Shown: in pieces, positions 1 to 15,525 of the stretch
How the letters are laid out: every line of letters begins with the position of its first letter
How positions within the stretch are numbered: the first letter of the stretch is position 1
Source of the DNA: Microthyrium microscopicum
Lineage: Eukaryota; Ascomycota; Dothideomycetes; Microthyriales; Microthyriaceae
Length of the DNA: 64,000 bases
Assembly: GCA_010405405.1 (NCBI GenBank)
Contig: MU004231.1
Span: 3,646,884 to 3,710,883 of the forward strand
Reading direction: 5' to 3'
Made by a program: the position numbers and the translations under genes
The notes under the pieces: generated by a model
Database searches by the model: none
The model's input: the letters and a program-made list of their open reading frames with translations, nothing else
Told to the model about the DNA's origin: nothing

Positions 1-2535
1 TAAATATAGTTAGCTAAAATAAGAAATATTTAACTAGAATATAATCTACTAATATAGCTTATATACTACTATACTAATTAGGCTCTATAGATTAAGATAA
101 GATAAGCTAAAAATAGGAATTACTTAATCTAAATTTATAAGTATAGTATAGTTAGTTATAGATTACCTATTTTATTTATAGTTAAGAAGCATATTATTAC
201 TTATACTCTAAAAGTATAAGTAGAGTTATAGAATTTAGTAATAACTTATAGGGATATAAGTCTACTAGTAAGTAATAATATAATATTAAAAATAATAAAA
301 ATTCTCTAAGTCTAGTCTTAAAAGATTAAATAAGAATTATTATTTATCTATCTTTAAGTAAATAATATATATCCTATAGGAAATTATTATTAGGGTTATT
401 AGTTAAACTAAACCCTTTTAAATAGCTATATTTTAAGTTTCTACTCCTTTAATTATTATCTTATATTATTTAGTCTTCTATAACTTCTATTTTTTCTTAC
501 TAGTAATAAGGTAAGTAATTTACTAAAATATAAATTTACTAAAGTCTTCCTTAGCCTTTCTAGTCTTTACGATATTAAGACGTAGCTTAAGTACTAATTA
601 CTTATTATCCTTATAAAATAAGTAAGTCTTATAATATCCTTCTATAATATAATTTATATAAGCTTCCTTAAATAGAATGCTTCTATTCTTAACTTTTATA
701 ATTATATAGGTAGTATATACTAATATTAGTTCTTTACTATTCTTTATTTAGAATAGACTAAGACTTTAAATTTTAGAATAATACTAATAAGAGTATTTAA
801 CCTAACCTATAGTAAAGTAATATACTATTATAATATATAATAAAGGTAATATCTTTAGAATATTTATAAGCTAAGAAGTAAAACGTTTATACTATTATAG
901 ACCTTATACTAATTAGTATTTAAGAAGTACTTAAAGTATTATTAAATTAGTATTATTAAAAATCTATTTTTAAAATAAGTAGAAAAATAATTATATAACT
1001 TAAATATTAATAGTTTTAGCGTAGTTATTAAAGATAAACACTTTTATATTACTAAATATATATTACTTCTCTAAGAACTATAGAATTAGAACCTAAAGGT
1101 CTACTTTTAGTATTAACTTCTTACTTATAGATAATTTAGAAAATAGTAATAGCTTCTTAACTATAACTTAAGTTAGAAAAGTTATTAAACTTTTAGGTAA
1201 TACTATAGTCTTTATATTATTTTATAATAAAGTTATAAAGCCTATATTAGTTATATTATCTTAAGTACTTTAATATATATATACTTAACTATAAGTAGCC
1301 TCCTCTATAATAAGTTCTAAGTTACTTACTTAGTATTTTTAGCGTACCTCTTTCTACTATTTAACTATTTCTACTTTATTATTAGCTATATAATACTTTT
1401 CCTACTAAATTTATAAATTTCCTTTATAAGCGCTATATAGAAGTATTATATTATTATAATAGCAAGTTATTATAGTTACTAGTAATTCTTTATAATCTAA
1501 AATTAGCTACACTTCTTCTCTTTTTAGAAAAGGAATAAATCTATATTTAAAACCTCTTTTTATTATAGTAGTATCCTCTTTACTATAAACTAATATTAAT
1601 AGATAATTATAATTATAATAGCTCTTATCCTTTTTAACTAATTATTTAATAAAAGTAAAAGTCTAGTTTCTATTACTTTATATAAATAGTATAGCAAGTT
1701 AATTTACTATTTTACTAATAGGAATAACTATAGCTAACTAAGCCTACTTAAGCTTTTAAGAAGTTTATAGTAATTATACTAATATTTCTTAATAAGGAAG
1801 TTTTTTGCTATATAATTAGAAATTAGTAAAAGGTAGAGATATTTATAGTAATTAAATTAGAGTAGTTTAATAGCTTACTAAATATACTTAGTTTAGATTT
1901 ATAGACTACTTAATTAAAGTAGCTTATTAAATAGATTCTAGTAATAAGGATTTATCTAAGTTTAGAGTAATTAAGTCTTTAGTAAAGCTTCTAAGTATTT
2001 TTAGTATACTTAAAATAGTTATAGTATACTTAATATTAAAGCTTATAGATATATACTTTAGAGCTATTATTATAAGTTTTAGTAAAAGAAATTATATCTT
2101 ATAGTTATTTAAAGTATTCTTTAAATATAGGAATATAAAGAAGAAAAAGAAGTAGAGAAGTTAATAAATTAAGAAATTAAATAAATTATAAATATAAACT
2201 CTTACTATTAAGCCTAAAATTACTTTATTATAAGAGGTTACTACTTCGCTTAATTACTAAAGCTTTAGCCTTTAAGGCTTTAGAGCTTTAAAGCGCTTAA
2301 CTAGTCTAGTTCTTCCTTACTATATATAGATATATCTTATAATTATTACTATCTTACTTACTCTATTAGTAAATTGCTAACTACTATATTATAATAAGTA
2401 TATCCTAAAAGAATAAAGACGCCTAACTATATAGTTAATATCTAATAGTATTCTAGGTAGCTAGTACTAATAACATCTAAGCCCTTCTAGATTATATAGT
2501 TTTAGTTTTATAAGTACTATAACTATTAGTATAAA

Positions 2536-2876
2536 GAATACTATTTTATTATTAGAATAGGTAATAAAGAGAATAATATGCTTATTATAAAGAATAGAAG
2601 GTATAATAGATATTTTATAAGTATAAAGAATATTACTTTATTAGTAAAATAAGCAATAAGTAGCATAATACACTTTTTTTAGAAGGTAAGATATATAATA
2701 AATATTTTTATAATATAAAGAGTATTACTTTATTAGTAGGACGAGTAATAAAGAGTATAATATACTTATTTTAGAGGGCAGAATATCTAATAGATATTTT
2801 TATAACGTAAAGAGCATTATATTATTAGTAAAATAAGTAATAAAAAGCATAATACGCTTATTTTAAAGGGTAGGAG
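2536..2876. repeat. Tandem repeat, 92-bp unit, about 3.7 copies
   Basis: Units begin at 2536, 2628, 2720 and 2812, spaced exactly 92 bp apart. Each starts with a variant of GA(A/G)(T/C)ATTA and carries a shared AATA(A/G)…CTTATT core. Copies differ mostly by C/T and A/G transitions, as expected if RIP acted after the amplification. The unit length is not a multiple of three, so it is unlikely to be a protein repeat. It could be a satellite-like array or a subterminal repeat of a transposable element. Confidence 0.8.
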
Positions 2877-5800
2877 ACGCCTTATAATTCTTCTTAAAGC
2901 TATATAAAGTCTATATTTTTATAATAATATACTATTATAGTTATTAGCTTACTAAATATACTTATAATAATTATTATAGGCTAGTTAGTAGTTTCTATTA
3001 GCTAAGAAAAAGATAGTATAGAGGATAATAGTACTTAGATTAAATAGATATTTTAAGGGTATAAAGAGAATAGTAGAAGTACTAGTAAGGATATAGAATT
3101 TAAATATTAGCATAAAAAATAAGAGAGGTAGTTTATAAAATAGAGAATAAGAAATATAGAAGTAAAGACTAGTAAAGATTAGAAGTTAATATAGTATTAA
3201 AAATTAATAGGTTAGGAACTAGACAAGATATAGACTATATAATTAGAACTAAGGTAAATAATTAGCTTAGAAGTAATAATATTATCTAAGATCTTAAAAG
3301 ATTATTATATAACTCTATTTATTTAACTAGATTTAGTAAGATTAATATTAGTAGCGTATAGATCTCTTACTATAACCTTCTAAATTCTAGTAACTACTAC
3401 TCCTTAATTCTTATATTAGTATTTATATAATATAAAATATCTATACTTATTTTATATACTATGTCTCTATTAGCTATTATAATATAATAGATAAGCCTAC
3501 TAGATAGAACTACTATCTTATAGAAACACCTTTAATTATAAATAACTTCTTATCTAATTTACTATTAGTATAATTATAATATAGAATATCCTTACTATAA
3601 AAGGACTAGATTGCTCTACTAACTTCTTTTATAGATTAATTAGATAGAAATAAATCATCTCCTCTCTCTAGCCTACTATATATTTCTTTAACTTACTATA
3701 TATCTAATCTAGGAATACCTTGCATCCTAAAATAAGAGCTTTATTATCTAAATAATTAATATTACTACATTATACGTAAGAAGCCTATTATAGTATTAAT
3801 TTATATATCTCTATTAGTAAAATAATAAATCTATAATAAGTGCTATCCTTAACTACTAGCTAGCTACTAGCTATATATAAGATTAACTATTAAGTTAACT
3901 ATTATTTCTTATATTAATACTAACTATATTTAATTACTAGCTAGCTTATTATCCCTTCTAGACTACTTACTAAATATTTTGTTAATTTTTAGAAGTTAGT
4001 AATAATTATATAAAATATATATATAGTAGTACTTCTATCTAAAGTCCCTTTACTAAATATCTTATTAATATCTTTATACTAGTAGTAATTTTATAAAATA
4101 TACTACTAGTAATATACTTATTAAAAGCTTAATTATTAAATTCTTTATTAGCTACTAAATATTAGAGGTAATAACGCGAAATATAAAAGTAGTAATAACT
4201 CTTAATAGAAGCTATAGTTTATATATTATATTAATCTTTAAATATTAAAGATACTAACATAGAATCTATACCTAGTATTACTTACTATCTAGAATTGTAC
4301 TATAGAAGGTATCTTATCTAGCTAATATTAGTAGTAATTATATAGAATCTCTTTTTAAGTAGCACTTCTTAGTAAAAGAGCTATATTAGTTAAAATTCCT
4401 TTTAGTAACTATTTGCAATAACTAGATAGTAGAATTAAAAAGTATAATTTATAAGGTACGTTCTCTACTCTAAGTAATATATTATTTATCTTTATTAAGT
4501 TAATAATATCTCTTATAATTTAGTAGCTATAGATTATAGAAATCTTAGCTTTTTTTAAATAAAGATATCCTATAGTATATTCTTACGTATAAACTATATA
4601 TAGTCTTATTACTATTTACTTTATATTATTATATAAGATCTAGCGCTTTATTAAAGTCTAAAACTATATAATTATATTAGACAATAATACGTATATTTAA
4701 TAATATTATAATTATAAAGAATAACGTTAGAAAGATTTAAGTTTATAAGCTAGTATTATCTTCCTTAGCTATAACTAATAAGTAAGCAAAGCTTTTAAAG
4801 TACTATTATATAGAATCTTATTAGTTATTACCTCCTACTTATATTACCCTTAGTAACTAAACTAAAGCTAAATCTAGAGCTACTAAATATTAATAGTAGC
4901 TAGAGATAGTAGATATTATTTAACTATAATTACGTCTAATAATTATAACTATATACTTCCTTATAAGTTAAGTATAACTAGAAGATTAGCTATATTAAGG
5001 AAAAGAGCATAAAATATTAGCAACAAGAGGCTAATATTAATTATTAGAACTAAACTAGATAGCATAATACTATAAACCTATTCTTTATCTTCTAAGGCAA
5101 GTAGATAAGAAATAACGTTTTTAAAACTATAGTATACGCCTTCTTATATATAATATATATATTAACTATTTTAATATTTAAAGAAATTAACGTACCTTAT
5201 TATTACTAGTTAGTTAATTTAGGACTAAGAATAAGGAACTACTATTAGATAATAAGATAAGTATTAAGTATATTTTTAATTAATTATATAGTATTTCTTA
5301 TAACTATATAAAACTATAGTTTTAATAAAGATACTAGCAATTTTAATACTAGACTATTAAAAGATTTAAGAGAATAAGTCTACTATTAGGTATAAAATAC
5401 TAGACTTTCTAATTATATATATATAAAATAAGTTACTACTTCTTATAAGAAAACTATTTAGATAGAGAAGAATTGCTTAGAGTTACTATAAGCCTAAGTC
5501 TTAACTAAAGATTAGTAAAATAATTTATAGTTTAAAGAATATATACTTATATTTATAATCTAAACTAAGACCTAAAAAATATAATAAATTAAAGGGTAGT
5601 AAAAATTAATTTAAGTATACTAGCTATTATTTAGTCTCTAGTAAACTAACTATCTACTTAGATTTTATATTATTACTTATTACTAAGTAGAGAATAAGCT
5701 ATTATCTTTTAATTTAAGCACAATATAAATAGCTATTATAATAAAGAGCTAAAAGAATAGGCTAATCTAACTAAAAGGACATTATGCGTTAATATTAACT

Positions 5801-8800
5801 TAATATTATATATACATAAGTATTTCTTAATACTTTCTCTCCTAGCTTAATACAAAGATAGTATAATAGTATAATATAAGTACTATAGAAATAAAACTAC
5901 ATTAATTAAAATTAGCTTTAGTCTAAGACTTAGACTATACTATGTAAGAGAAGAAGTTCTACTTATAGAATTGCTAAATACTCTAAATAATAAAAGGCAT
6001 ATAGAAATAAACCTAAAAGTAAAGGCTAAGTATAGTACTAATAATAAACTTAGTTAGAATTATAGGTTAGTTATTAAAAGTATAGTACTTAAAATTATTA
6101 TTATAGTTTAGAGTTATATTAGGATTTAAAAGTTAAAAGGTTCTTAGTAAGTTCTATATTATTACCTAAGTAGCGTAATTAGATAATAACTATAAATTAA
6201 TAATATTAATAGCTTCTCTTTTAAAATTATAAAGACTAAAGATTAATTTATTAAGTAGTTTAGGTAGCTAGAAAAGTATAAATATATATAAGTATATATC
6301 TATAGAGCTAAATAGAAGTATAAATTATTAGAATATAATTATAGAATAGAACTTATAGCTTTCTTATTACTAAGCTAATAGATAGCTAAAAACTAAAATA
6401 GAATTACCTTTCCTAGTATAAGTAGTAAAAGAAAGTATTAAGTAATAGTAAATTATAAAAGAGAAAAGATCCTTACTTTAAAGGTTAATAGATAAGAGTC
6501 TATATTAATAGTACTAGGTAAATAAAGTTAGTTCTTAAATAAATATAATATAGTAAAACTTATAGTCTTTTAATATAAGACTAAATATAAGATACTATTA
6601 TAATATATAGTAGATAGCATAAGTAATTAAAGTAAATAAAGATAAAGAAGTTCTTACTCTTAAAGAAAGTAAAGAACTCTAATAGAAAGTTAAAAAGTAG
6701 TATAAAGAAGTAATAAAAGTATAGATAAGTAAAAGAGTTTTATAAATAATAACTTAATTAAATAACTACCTACTTAGTAAGAAATAAGTAAGAGTAATTA
6801 GTATAGCTATAAATTATAATATAACCTAAACTAAAGTAGTAAATAATTATATAACTATTATTATATAATATAATAGCCTTTACTAGTATAATATTCTAAA
6901 GAAACCTTATAATTAATATACTATAAATAGTAATAATATCTATAAAAATAGTTATCTTTCTATAATAATAGTAGTAAGTATAAGCATTAGTAATATTAAA
7001 AGAGTATATAGAAGCTAAGAACTTATAATATTAATAGAAAAATATAGACTAGAATAGCTAAGAGTAATAATAGTTAGTAATTATAGCTAAAGTATTAATA
7101 TTAGCTATTATAGTAACTAAATATATAGAAAAAGGTAAGGAAATTATAGTTCTAATAAATAGTAATCTCTATAAGAAGAAGTTGCCTTTTACTAATATAA
7201 AGTAAAGTATAGTAAGAGTAAAGATTTTAAGAAAGGCAAAATAATAAATATAAGTATTTAATATAAGTAATAACTTAATAAGTATTAAGTAACTTACTTA
7301 TCTAATTTTATAATTTAATATTAATATATAGTAAATACGTAAAACCTATCTAGTAGTTTCTTAGTTAATAGTAATAAGTAGCTAATAATAGATAGACTAA
7401 ATTAGTATTAGAAGTACTATCTCTATAATAGAAAGACTTAGCTAAAGTCTAGTAAATAAGAATAATAGTATTAGTATTATAAAAGATACGTAGTAAATAT
7501 AATAGTAACTCTTCTAAAGCTAAACTATTAAGAATAAGGGCTATATAATTAAAGCTAAGGATACTAGGTTAATTTTCTTAGAATATATTAAAAGATATTA
7601 ATTAATAGAAAGCATATATTTAATTAATTAGCATTTATAGTTCCTTTCTTTAACTTTATCTTATTAAATTTATATTAACTTTATTAAATCTTTATATTAG
7701 TACTTTAATTATATTATATTTATTAACTTTAAATATATAATAACTTTCCTAACTATAATAAAGTATAGCTATTTTACCTCTTAAATTAATCTATATATAG
7801 TATTAAATACTAATAGTTATAGTTAAATAATTATAATAAAAATAAGAACTAAGTTTATATAATTATAATAATTCTATTTATTATAATTATATAGGATATA
7901 GAGTCTTATAATTAGAACTACCCTAAAACCTATAGCTATTTAGAAGAAGCTAAACTAAGCTTATAAAGCTAGGTTAAACCTTACCTTATAAAGATAAAGC
8001 GCATTAAGATATATCTTATAATATTAAGCTATACTAGATATCTATAGTCATTTAGTAGAGTTCTATAAACCTATAAAGCTAAATTAAACTATTAATTATA
8101 AAGAATAAAATATACTAGAGTAGTTATTATTATTATATATAAAGTATATTAAAACGCTATTCTTTACTACACTATACTTATTACTACTTAAGTTAATATA
8201 CTAACTAAACCTTTACTAATAAGTAAAATTACTATAAACTTTTTATATTTTTTTAGTAATCTTCCTAATACCTTCTTCTTCCTAGTTAGTATATTTATAA
8301 GTCTAACTATACTATAACTATCCTTTAGTAGCTCTACTATATAGTACTATAAATACTAAAACCTAGGTTTTTTAAGTATATTTCTTACCTCTAAAATATA
8401 TACTTAGTATATATAATTCCTAAGCTAGTAATGCTTATAAACATTATTACTAGTTAGAGTCTTACTAATATCTATCTCTTCTATATAACTAATATAAGTT
8501 ACTTTATACTTCTAATTAGATAATATAGCCTTCTACTAGTTAATAATTACTAACTAGAAATAATCTAGTACTAAAAAATAACTTAAAATATTACTACTTT
8601 TATAAAAATACTAAGAGATTTTCTTAACTAAACTATAAGCCTTAGTAATAACTATAGCCTTTAAGTTAAAAGACTTAATTAAGCCTAAAAAGGAAGCCTT
8701 TATAATAATAGCTACTATATAAGCTATAAGTAAAACTTTTATAACTTTAACTTCTTTATTAAAGTCTATATAGGTAGTACTATTATAAATACTAATAAAA

Positions 8801-11188
8801 GAAATTAGGGTAGTAAAAGATAGTAAGTTAAAAGAAAATAATATAATAATATATATAATAAAGAAGTTTATAATATAAGAAAAAACTTTACTAAAATATA
8901 GTACGCTAGCTAACTAAGGAAAAGAAAAAAAGGAAGGAAAAGAGCTCTAAGGCGTCTTAATAAAAAAAGTAATAAAGCTCTCTTAAGAGTAAAGAAAAGA
9001 AAGAGACTAAGAAAGTATAAATAAATTATAACTATTATTATTATTATAATTATTATTATAGACTAGCGTATTATCTCTATCCCTATTCTATATATATAAA
9101 TCCTCCTTTTCTATAGTAGAAGGAGCTTTTTTAAAGATAAGTAAATTTTCTTCTTATAAAGTAAGTAAATTACTATTAAAATTAGTAAATAACGCTAAAG
9201 ACTCTTACTTAAAAGAACGTAAGAAAGTAAGTAAAATAAAGTATCTACGCTTATTTAAGAGCTTAAGCTTAAATAATAATAGTTATTAAATTACGCCTAG
9301 AGGTATAACTATATAAGAAGACTATTATAATAGTAGTAGTAGTAGTAAAGAAAAAGAGAGAGGAGTAAGTAGATTTAAGAGTAGCAAGCCCTAGACTACT
9401 ACTTATTCTTCTTAATTATTATTACTATAATATTATTAATATTATTATTTATAATTTAAAAGTAAAGAAATATACTTATTAGTATTAGAAAGAATATCTA
9501 GAAGGTCTACGCGCTTATTATAGTACAAACGTATCTCTTATTAATAAACTATTCTAGATTCCTTAATAACTACTATATAGGCCTTTAAGCTATATATCTT
9601 TTTTTTATCCTTAAAATTATACTTAAATAAATTAGTATAAATATATAGTATATTATAGCGCACTAAATATACTAAAGGCTAGTAATATTAAGGTATCTTT
9701 AAAAGTCTAATAAAAAGCTAACATTTATAAAGGATATATAAAGCTAATATATATATTATTAAAGAACTTTAAAATATAAGGTAAAGAGAGGTTTTATTAT
9801 AATAATACTCTTATCTAACCTATACTCTTATAAAAACAAAGCCTAGTTAGTTTAGGCTATTATTTTCTATTAAAGCTATCTCTAAGAATAATATCTTATT
9901 ATTCTTTCCTAAAGTATAAAGTTCTAGTAAATTATATAAAGTTTTATAAAGATATTAGCTAATTATATACTAGAATATCTTTATAGAAGCCTATTTACTA
10001 TAAAAGCATTAATAATATAAAATAGTAGATATTATAAGGCTACCTAATTATAATAGCCTTATAATAGAATAAATCTCTTAAAGATATAGAAAGTCTATAA
10101 GTCTATTCTTTAAGTACTAGAAGCATTATAAAAATCTAGAGTACTTACTATTAATCTTAGAATTAAATATTATAGAATAAGATTAACTTACTAAAAGCTA
10201 TAATAATACTACTACTATAAGGTATAGAATAAATAGCTACTATATAATATACTTCTAAGCCTTAAAATAAAAGAAGTCTAACCTAATCTAATAATATATA
10301 ACATAAATTTTAAAAAATAGTCTCTACTATATAAATTAAAGTTATTCAAATTTAGTAACTAAAATCTTATATTATAAAACTAGGATTAAACCTATAAGAT
10401 TAGTAACTATATTATTACCTATCTATAAGCAAGTTAATAAGATTTATATAGTATTATCTATTAAATATTAACTACTTACTAGCTACTTATAAGCCTATAA
10501 AGATAAGCTATAATAGGCTTAGAATAGGTAGTATTTAAGATAATAGTCTACTTAAAGCTTATTAAATAAATATAAATTAACCTAAGGAACTCTCTTAATA
10601 TAAGGCTTAATAAATAAGTAAGGGATATTAAACTAAATATATATAAATAAGGACCTAATTTCCTAGGCTACTAAGCTACTAAGAAGTAATAAATATAATT
10701 TTAAATCTAGCGCTATAAACTTAAAAGTAATAACTAAAAATTTAATATTAATACTATAAAGATAATAATTAAGTCTAAAGAAGTATAAGAATTAGTCTAA
10801 GAGTTAAACTTAAAAATAAACCTAAATAGCCTTATATATATACTAACTAGAGGTTATTAAGTAAATAAAAGAACTTAAAACTACGTATAGAAAAATATAT
10901 AAGTAATATAGTATATAACATTAATATTAATATTAAACTTACTAAATATCTTTATAAAGCAAAGCTTTATAAAGCTTAAATATAGAGTAAAGGTATAATA
11001 AAGAGATATAAAGAATCTAAAGCAATAAATATAGTTAAATACCTATTAGGCTTTAGTCTTAACTAGTTTAAGTAGGTACTATAATAAGCTATATTTACTT
11101 CTTACCTTTTAGCTTACTAACTCCCTTTCTATAGGTACTAATATTAATAATATTACTATATAGTAGTTAGTTCCTCTTACGTACTATA

Positions 11189-11473
11189 NNNNNNNNNNNN
11201 NNNNNNNNNNNNNNNNNNNNNNNNNNNNNNNNNNNNNNNNNNNNNNNNNNNNNNNNNNNNNNNNNNNNNNNNNNNNNNNNNNNNNNNNNNNNNNNNNNNN
11301 NNNNNNNNNNNNNNNNNNNNNNNNNNNNNNNNNNNNNNNNNNNNNNNNNNNNNNNNNNNNNNNNNNNNNNNNNNNNNNNNNNNNNNNNNNNNNNNNNNNN
11401 NNNNNNNNNNNNNNNNNNNNNNNNNNNNNNNNNNNNNNNNNNNNNNNNNNNNNNNNNNNNNNNNNNNNNNNNN
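11189..11473. other. Assembly gap (285 N)
   Basis: A run of 285 unknown bases inside the AT-rich block. Sequence on both sides is equally RIP-degraded, so the gap probably reflects a repeat that could not be assembled rather than a missing gene. Confidence 0.99.
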
Positions 11474-14400
11474 ATCTTAAATAATCTTAGTTAATATTAA
11501 TTAATTAAAGAGTAGTATTTTATTAATATTAGATATAGAGTAGGTAGCCTACTAGAAGTATAGAACTCTATATATTAGTATTAAAAAATATACTAAGCTA
11601 AAGTAATAATTAGTTAGGAAAAGTAGTATTATACTTCCCTTTTTTTATAAAAATTAATAAATACCTAATATATATTTTCTAAATATAGCTTAACCTAATA
11701 GTTCTCTATTAAGCTCTTTTCTCTACTTATTTAATACTAATAATACTTAGTAACTAGATAGCTCTTTTATAACTAAGTAGTATACTTAAAGTATCTTTTA
11801 CTTATCTACTAGCTCTAGCTTAGATTAAGCTAATAAGTAACTCTATAAAAGTACTATAATATATAGTTCTATTAGTAAATAGAGATATAGAACTACTTAG
11901 CTTAGAATCCTTAAGAATTATAGTATTAACTATAGCTTATAATATATAATAATAAAAAGGCTTAGAAGCTAGAAAAGAGGCTAATAATCCTAGAGCTAAA
12001 CTAAATATTAGCATAGTACTAAATATACTTATTACCTAAAATAGTAAGCTACTTTAGTAATGCTATTTCTTATCTTATTTATATACTATAGCTTTAAAAT
12101 AAGCCTTAATATTAGTATAGTTAGCTTCTTACTACTATATAATAGTCTTATTAGTATCCTTAGCTAAGTTAATCTTAATTACTTATTAATTAGTAGATTA
12201 AGATATACTCTAGCTTCTTATTACCTCTTTTTATTTTCTATATTTCTATCTCTATTACTTAAGTTTAGTAAACCTTATAGGTATTAAAATAGCTAACGCC
12301 TTAAGCTTTTTAAGTAGGTCTATATTATAGTTATTATATTTATCTTAGTTATAAAGAAGAGTTACTTAATCTTTTAACTAATCCTATTCTATTAAGAATA
12401 GTAAATTACTAAGCTTAGTAGTATTAAAGAAGATATAGGCTAACTATTATTAAGTATAATAGCTTAGTACTATAAAAGATAATATACTATATTTAGATAT
12501 AGTAGAGAGTAGATATAATCTTTATATCTAGTTTTACACCTAAACTATAATCTCTTCTAAAGTAAACTAGCTATAATTATTAAGAGTTAGAAGTTTTAGT
12601 TAGGCTAATTTATTTTTATAAAAAGTAATCTTTAAAAGTAATAGGGCTAGGTTATATCTATTATAGTAAAGTAGTAAATCCTAAAGTAATAAAAATAGTA
12701 TCTAATCTTTACTAAGAAACTTCTAGATTATAATATAGATATAATTAATATTTACTAAATTATAGAACTTTTAGAAAGTTTTTACTTATTACTTAGTCTT
12801 AGGTTTAGAAAAGAACTCTATCTTCTTTAATTTTTTTTACTTCTCTATTATATTCTAGGTTAAAAGTCTAGCCTAAGACGAACTAGCTATAAGAGATTCT
12901 AGTTTAGTAGATTCTTATTCTATATTAGTAAGGCTATTTTTATTAATATCTAATATATTACCTAGTATCTATACTTATAATAAAGAATATAATAAAGCTT
13001 ACTAGGAAAGAGCTAGCTAAGACTAATATTATTATTATATAGTATAATATAATAAAAGTATATAATATATAGTAGTTTTCTATTAGCGCATTATAGCTAT
13101 ACTAGGCTTAGATATATCCTAAATAAGTTATTCTTTTATATATTTATTATATAAGTAATATAGAAGCTAAATTTTAACTATACTATAGTTACTTTTACTT
13201 TACGTACTATAACTAGTGTACTACTAAAGATTTAGTATATTATAACTAATTAGTATTTTCTAAATAATAATAAGCATAATATTAGAAATATAGTAGCTAA
13301 GCCTAAAATAAGTTATTACTACTATAATTTAAATCTTAGAGTTAAGTTTATAAAAAGTAGTATAGTAGTAATTTTAATTATACTTAAATAACTAAGATAT
13401 ATACTCTTTAATAATCTTATTAATATAAAATACTCTAGCTTTTAAATTATATAAGTACTTCTTAAAGTAATTATTAAAAAGATAAGAAGTAAGTATAACT
13501 AGTAAATAGTAAAAGTATATAAGTATAGTTTAAATACTAAAGATACTATTAATAAAAATAATTATCTTTAGTATCTTAGATAAACTACTAACTTTAATCT
13601 TATAGTTAGAGTATTTATATATATACTTATACTTAAGTTTAGGATATTAGCTAGAACTATTAATATTAATACTTTCTTTACCTAAAGGTTTACTATTAGT
13701 ATTATTCTTATTCTCTATAGAATAAAGATTAAATCTAGGACTTACTATATCTATACTAGCATTATACTTATTATTAAACTATACGTCTTAATATTAAACT
13801 TCTTCTTAGCTAGTAGTTACTTTATAGTAATTCTTATCTACTAAGATAATAGTTTTATATATCTACTAAAATATATACTATAGAATATTATAAAAATTAT
13901 TAAAAAAAGTAAGCTTACTTTTCTTAATAAAGCGTATAATAATAAAAAGATCTAGATAATTAATACTTATTCTTAATAGAGTAGTTTATTACTAATATTA
14001 ACCTAACTATTAAAAGCTACTAAGCTAAAAAACTATTTCCTATATTAGTTAACTTAAAGTACTAGTATATCTAAACTAAATAATATTCTATAGTAGTATT
14101 ACTTTAAGCTTACTAATTATAGTAAACTTTATTTAAAAGTTATACTACTAATAAACAAAATAATACTTATTAATAGCAATATACCTAATTCTTTACTAAA
14201 ACTCTACGTCCTTTAGAAGTTTTTAGAAGTCTAAAAATAATACTAGCTCTAGTAATAAGAGAATATAACTAAAGTCTCTTCTCCTTATCTTATAAATAAG
14301 ATATTAAATCTTCTCTTTAGAATCCTCTATTAGTAAATAAGGATTATATCTTACTATATTCTTAATATTATTATATTAGTCTTCTTTAAGTCTATTAAGA

Positions 14401-15525
14401 GGAATAATCTAAAGTATAATCTTACTAGTAAGAGTACTATAGGCGTATAGAATTAAGCTTTTACTAAACTTAGTTTTAGCTATTAAAAGTATATCCTTAT
14501 TACTATAGATTAATATATAAAGAGCTTAAATCTAAGCTTTTTTTAGCTTAATATCTAGATAGAATTATTTTAAAGTATTTCTTAATATACTAGACTATTT
14601 CTCTAAATAACTTTTGCTTTAAGTTAAGATATTAATTATCTTCTAAATAGTTTCTAGTTTTATTCTAAGTATCCTCCTAGTATATTTATCTAGTTCTTCT
14701 AGCTCTATCTCGTCTAAGTTATATAGTAATAGAGAATACTATATCTTTTAGTTATTAGGATAAATACTAAATTATCTCCTATTATTCCTTTATATAGCTA
14801 ATAGCTTCTTTTTAAAATCTAGAGGCGCCTTTTAAATTCTTAGTATCTTTTTAAATAGCATTATTAACTTAAGTAAAATAGTTTAGACCTAGGACATATA
14901 ATAAGCATAATAGTTTAGTAGTAAAGCATAAGTAGAGTAAAAAAACATTATTATAAATCTTCTAATATCTTCTAATATCTTTTAAGATTATCTAGATCTT
15001 ATAAGAAGTAGTAACTTTATAAGGCTTATTAAAGATTTTACTAATGTCTTATAAACCTTAATTAATATATAGCGCTAGAAGACTTTCTATATTTATTAAC
15101 TATAAGCCTTTAAAAGTCTATATATATATCCTATAATAAGGAATTAAAAGACTAGGTAGATAATAATATAGTAGCTAGTAGAATAAAAAGAGAGTATATA
15201 CTACTACTAATAATAATAACCTAAAAATAATATACTAAATTAAAATAGATATTAGTTTTAAATATATCTATATATATAAAATTATATATACTATAATAGT
15301 TATTTAGTAGTTACTAGTTAAAGATATACTTACTAAAATATAAATATATTAAATATTTTTAGATATATAGGAAAGATTAGTTTAATTTTATAGTTTCGTA
15401 TTAGTTCTAAATAAAAATAGATTTATTAAAAAGCTAGTTTCTAATTTTAGGTTTATATAGTCCTAATTTTAATCTATAGCGCTATAAAAGTAATAGTATT
15501 AAGTTATTTATAAAAATAGCAAAAT

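Larger units (their letters stand above)
1..15525. repeat. RIP-degraded AT-rich block without genes
   Basis: Extremely A+T-rich DNA (about 20-25% GC by eye) in which CA and TG dinucleotides are almost missing while TA is hugely over-represented. This is what repeat-induced point mutation leaves in repeated DNA of ascomycetes. No open frame of useful length exists on either strand. Between about 3,000 and 7,300 the plus strand has long stretches interrupted mainly by TAA/TAG, which suggests fossil coding sequence of a transposable element, but I could not recognise a family or terminal repeats. The change to normal composition is sharp, at about 15,490-15,560. It holds a 92-bp tandem repeat and an assembly gap, both listed separately. 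Most likely one or more old, nested transposable elements. Confidence 0.85.
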
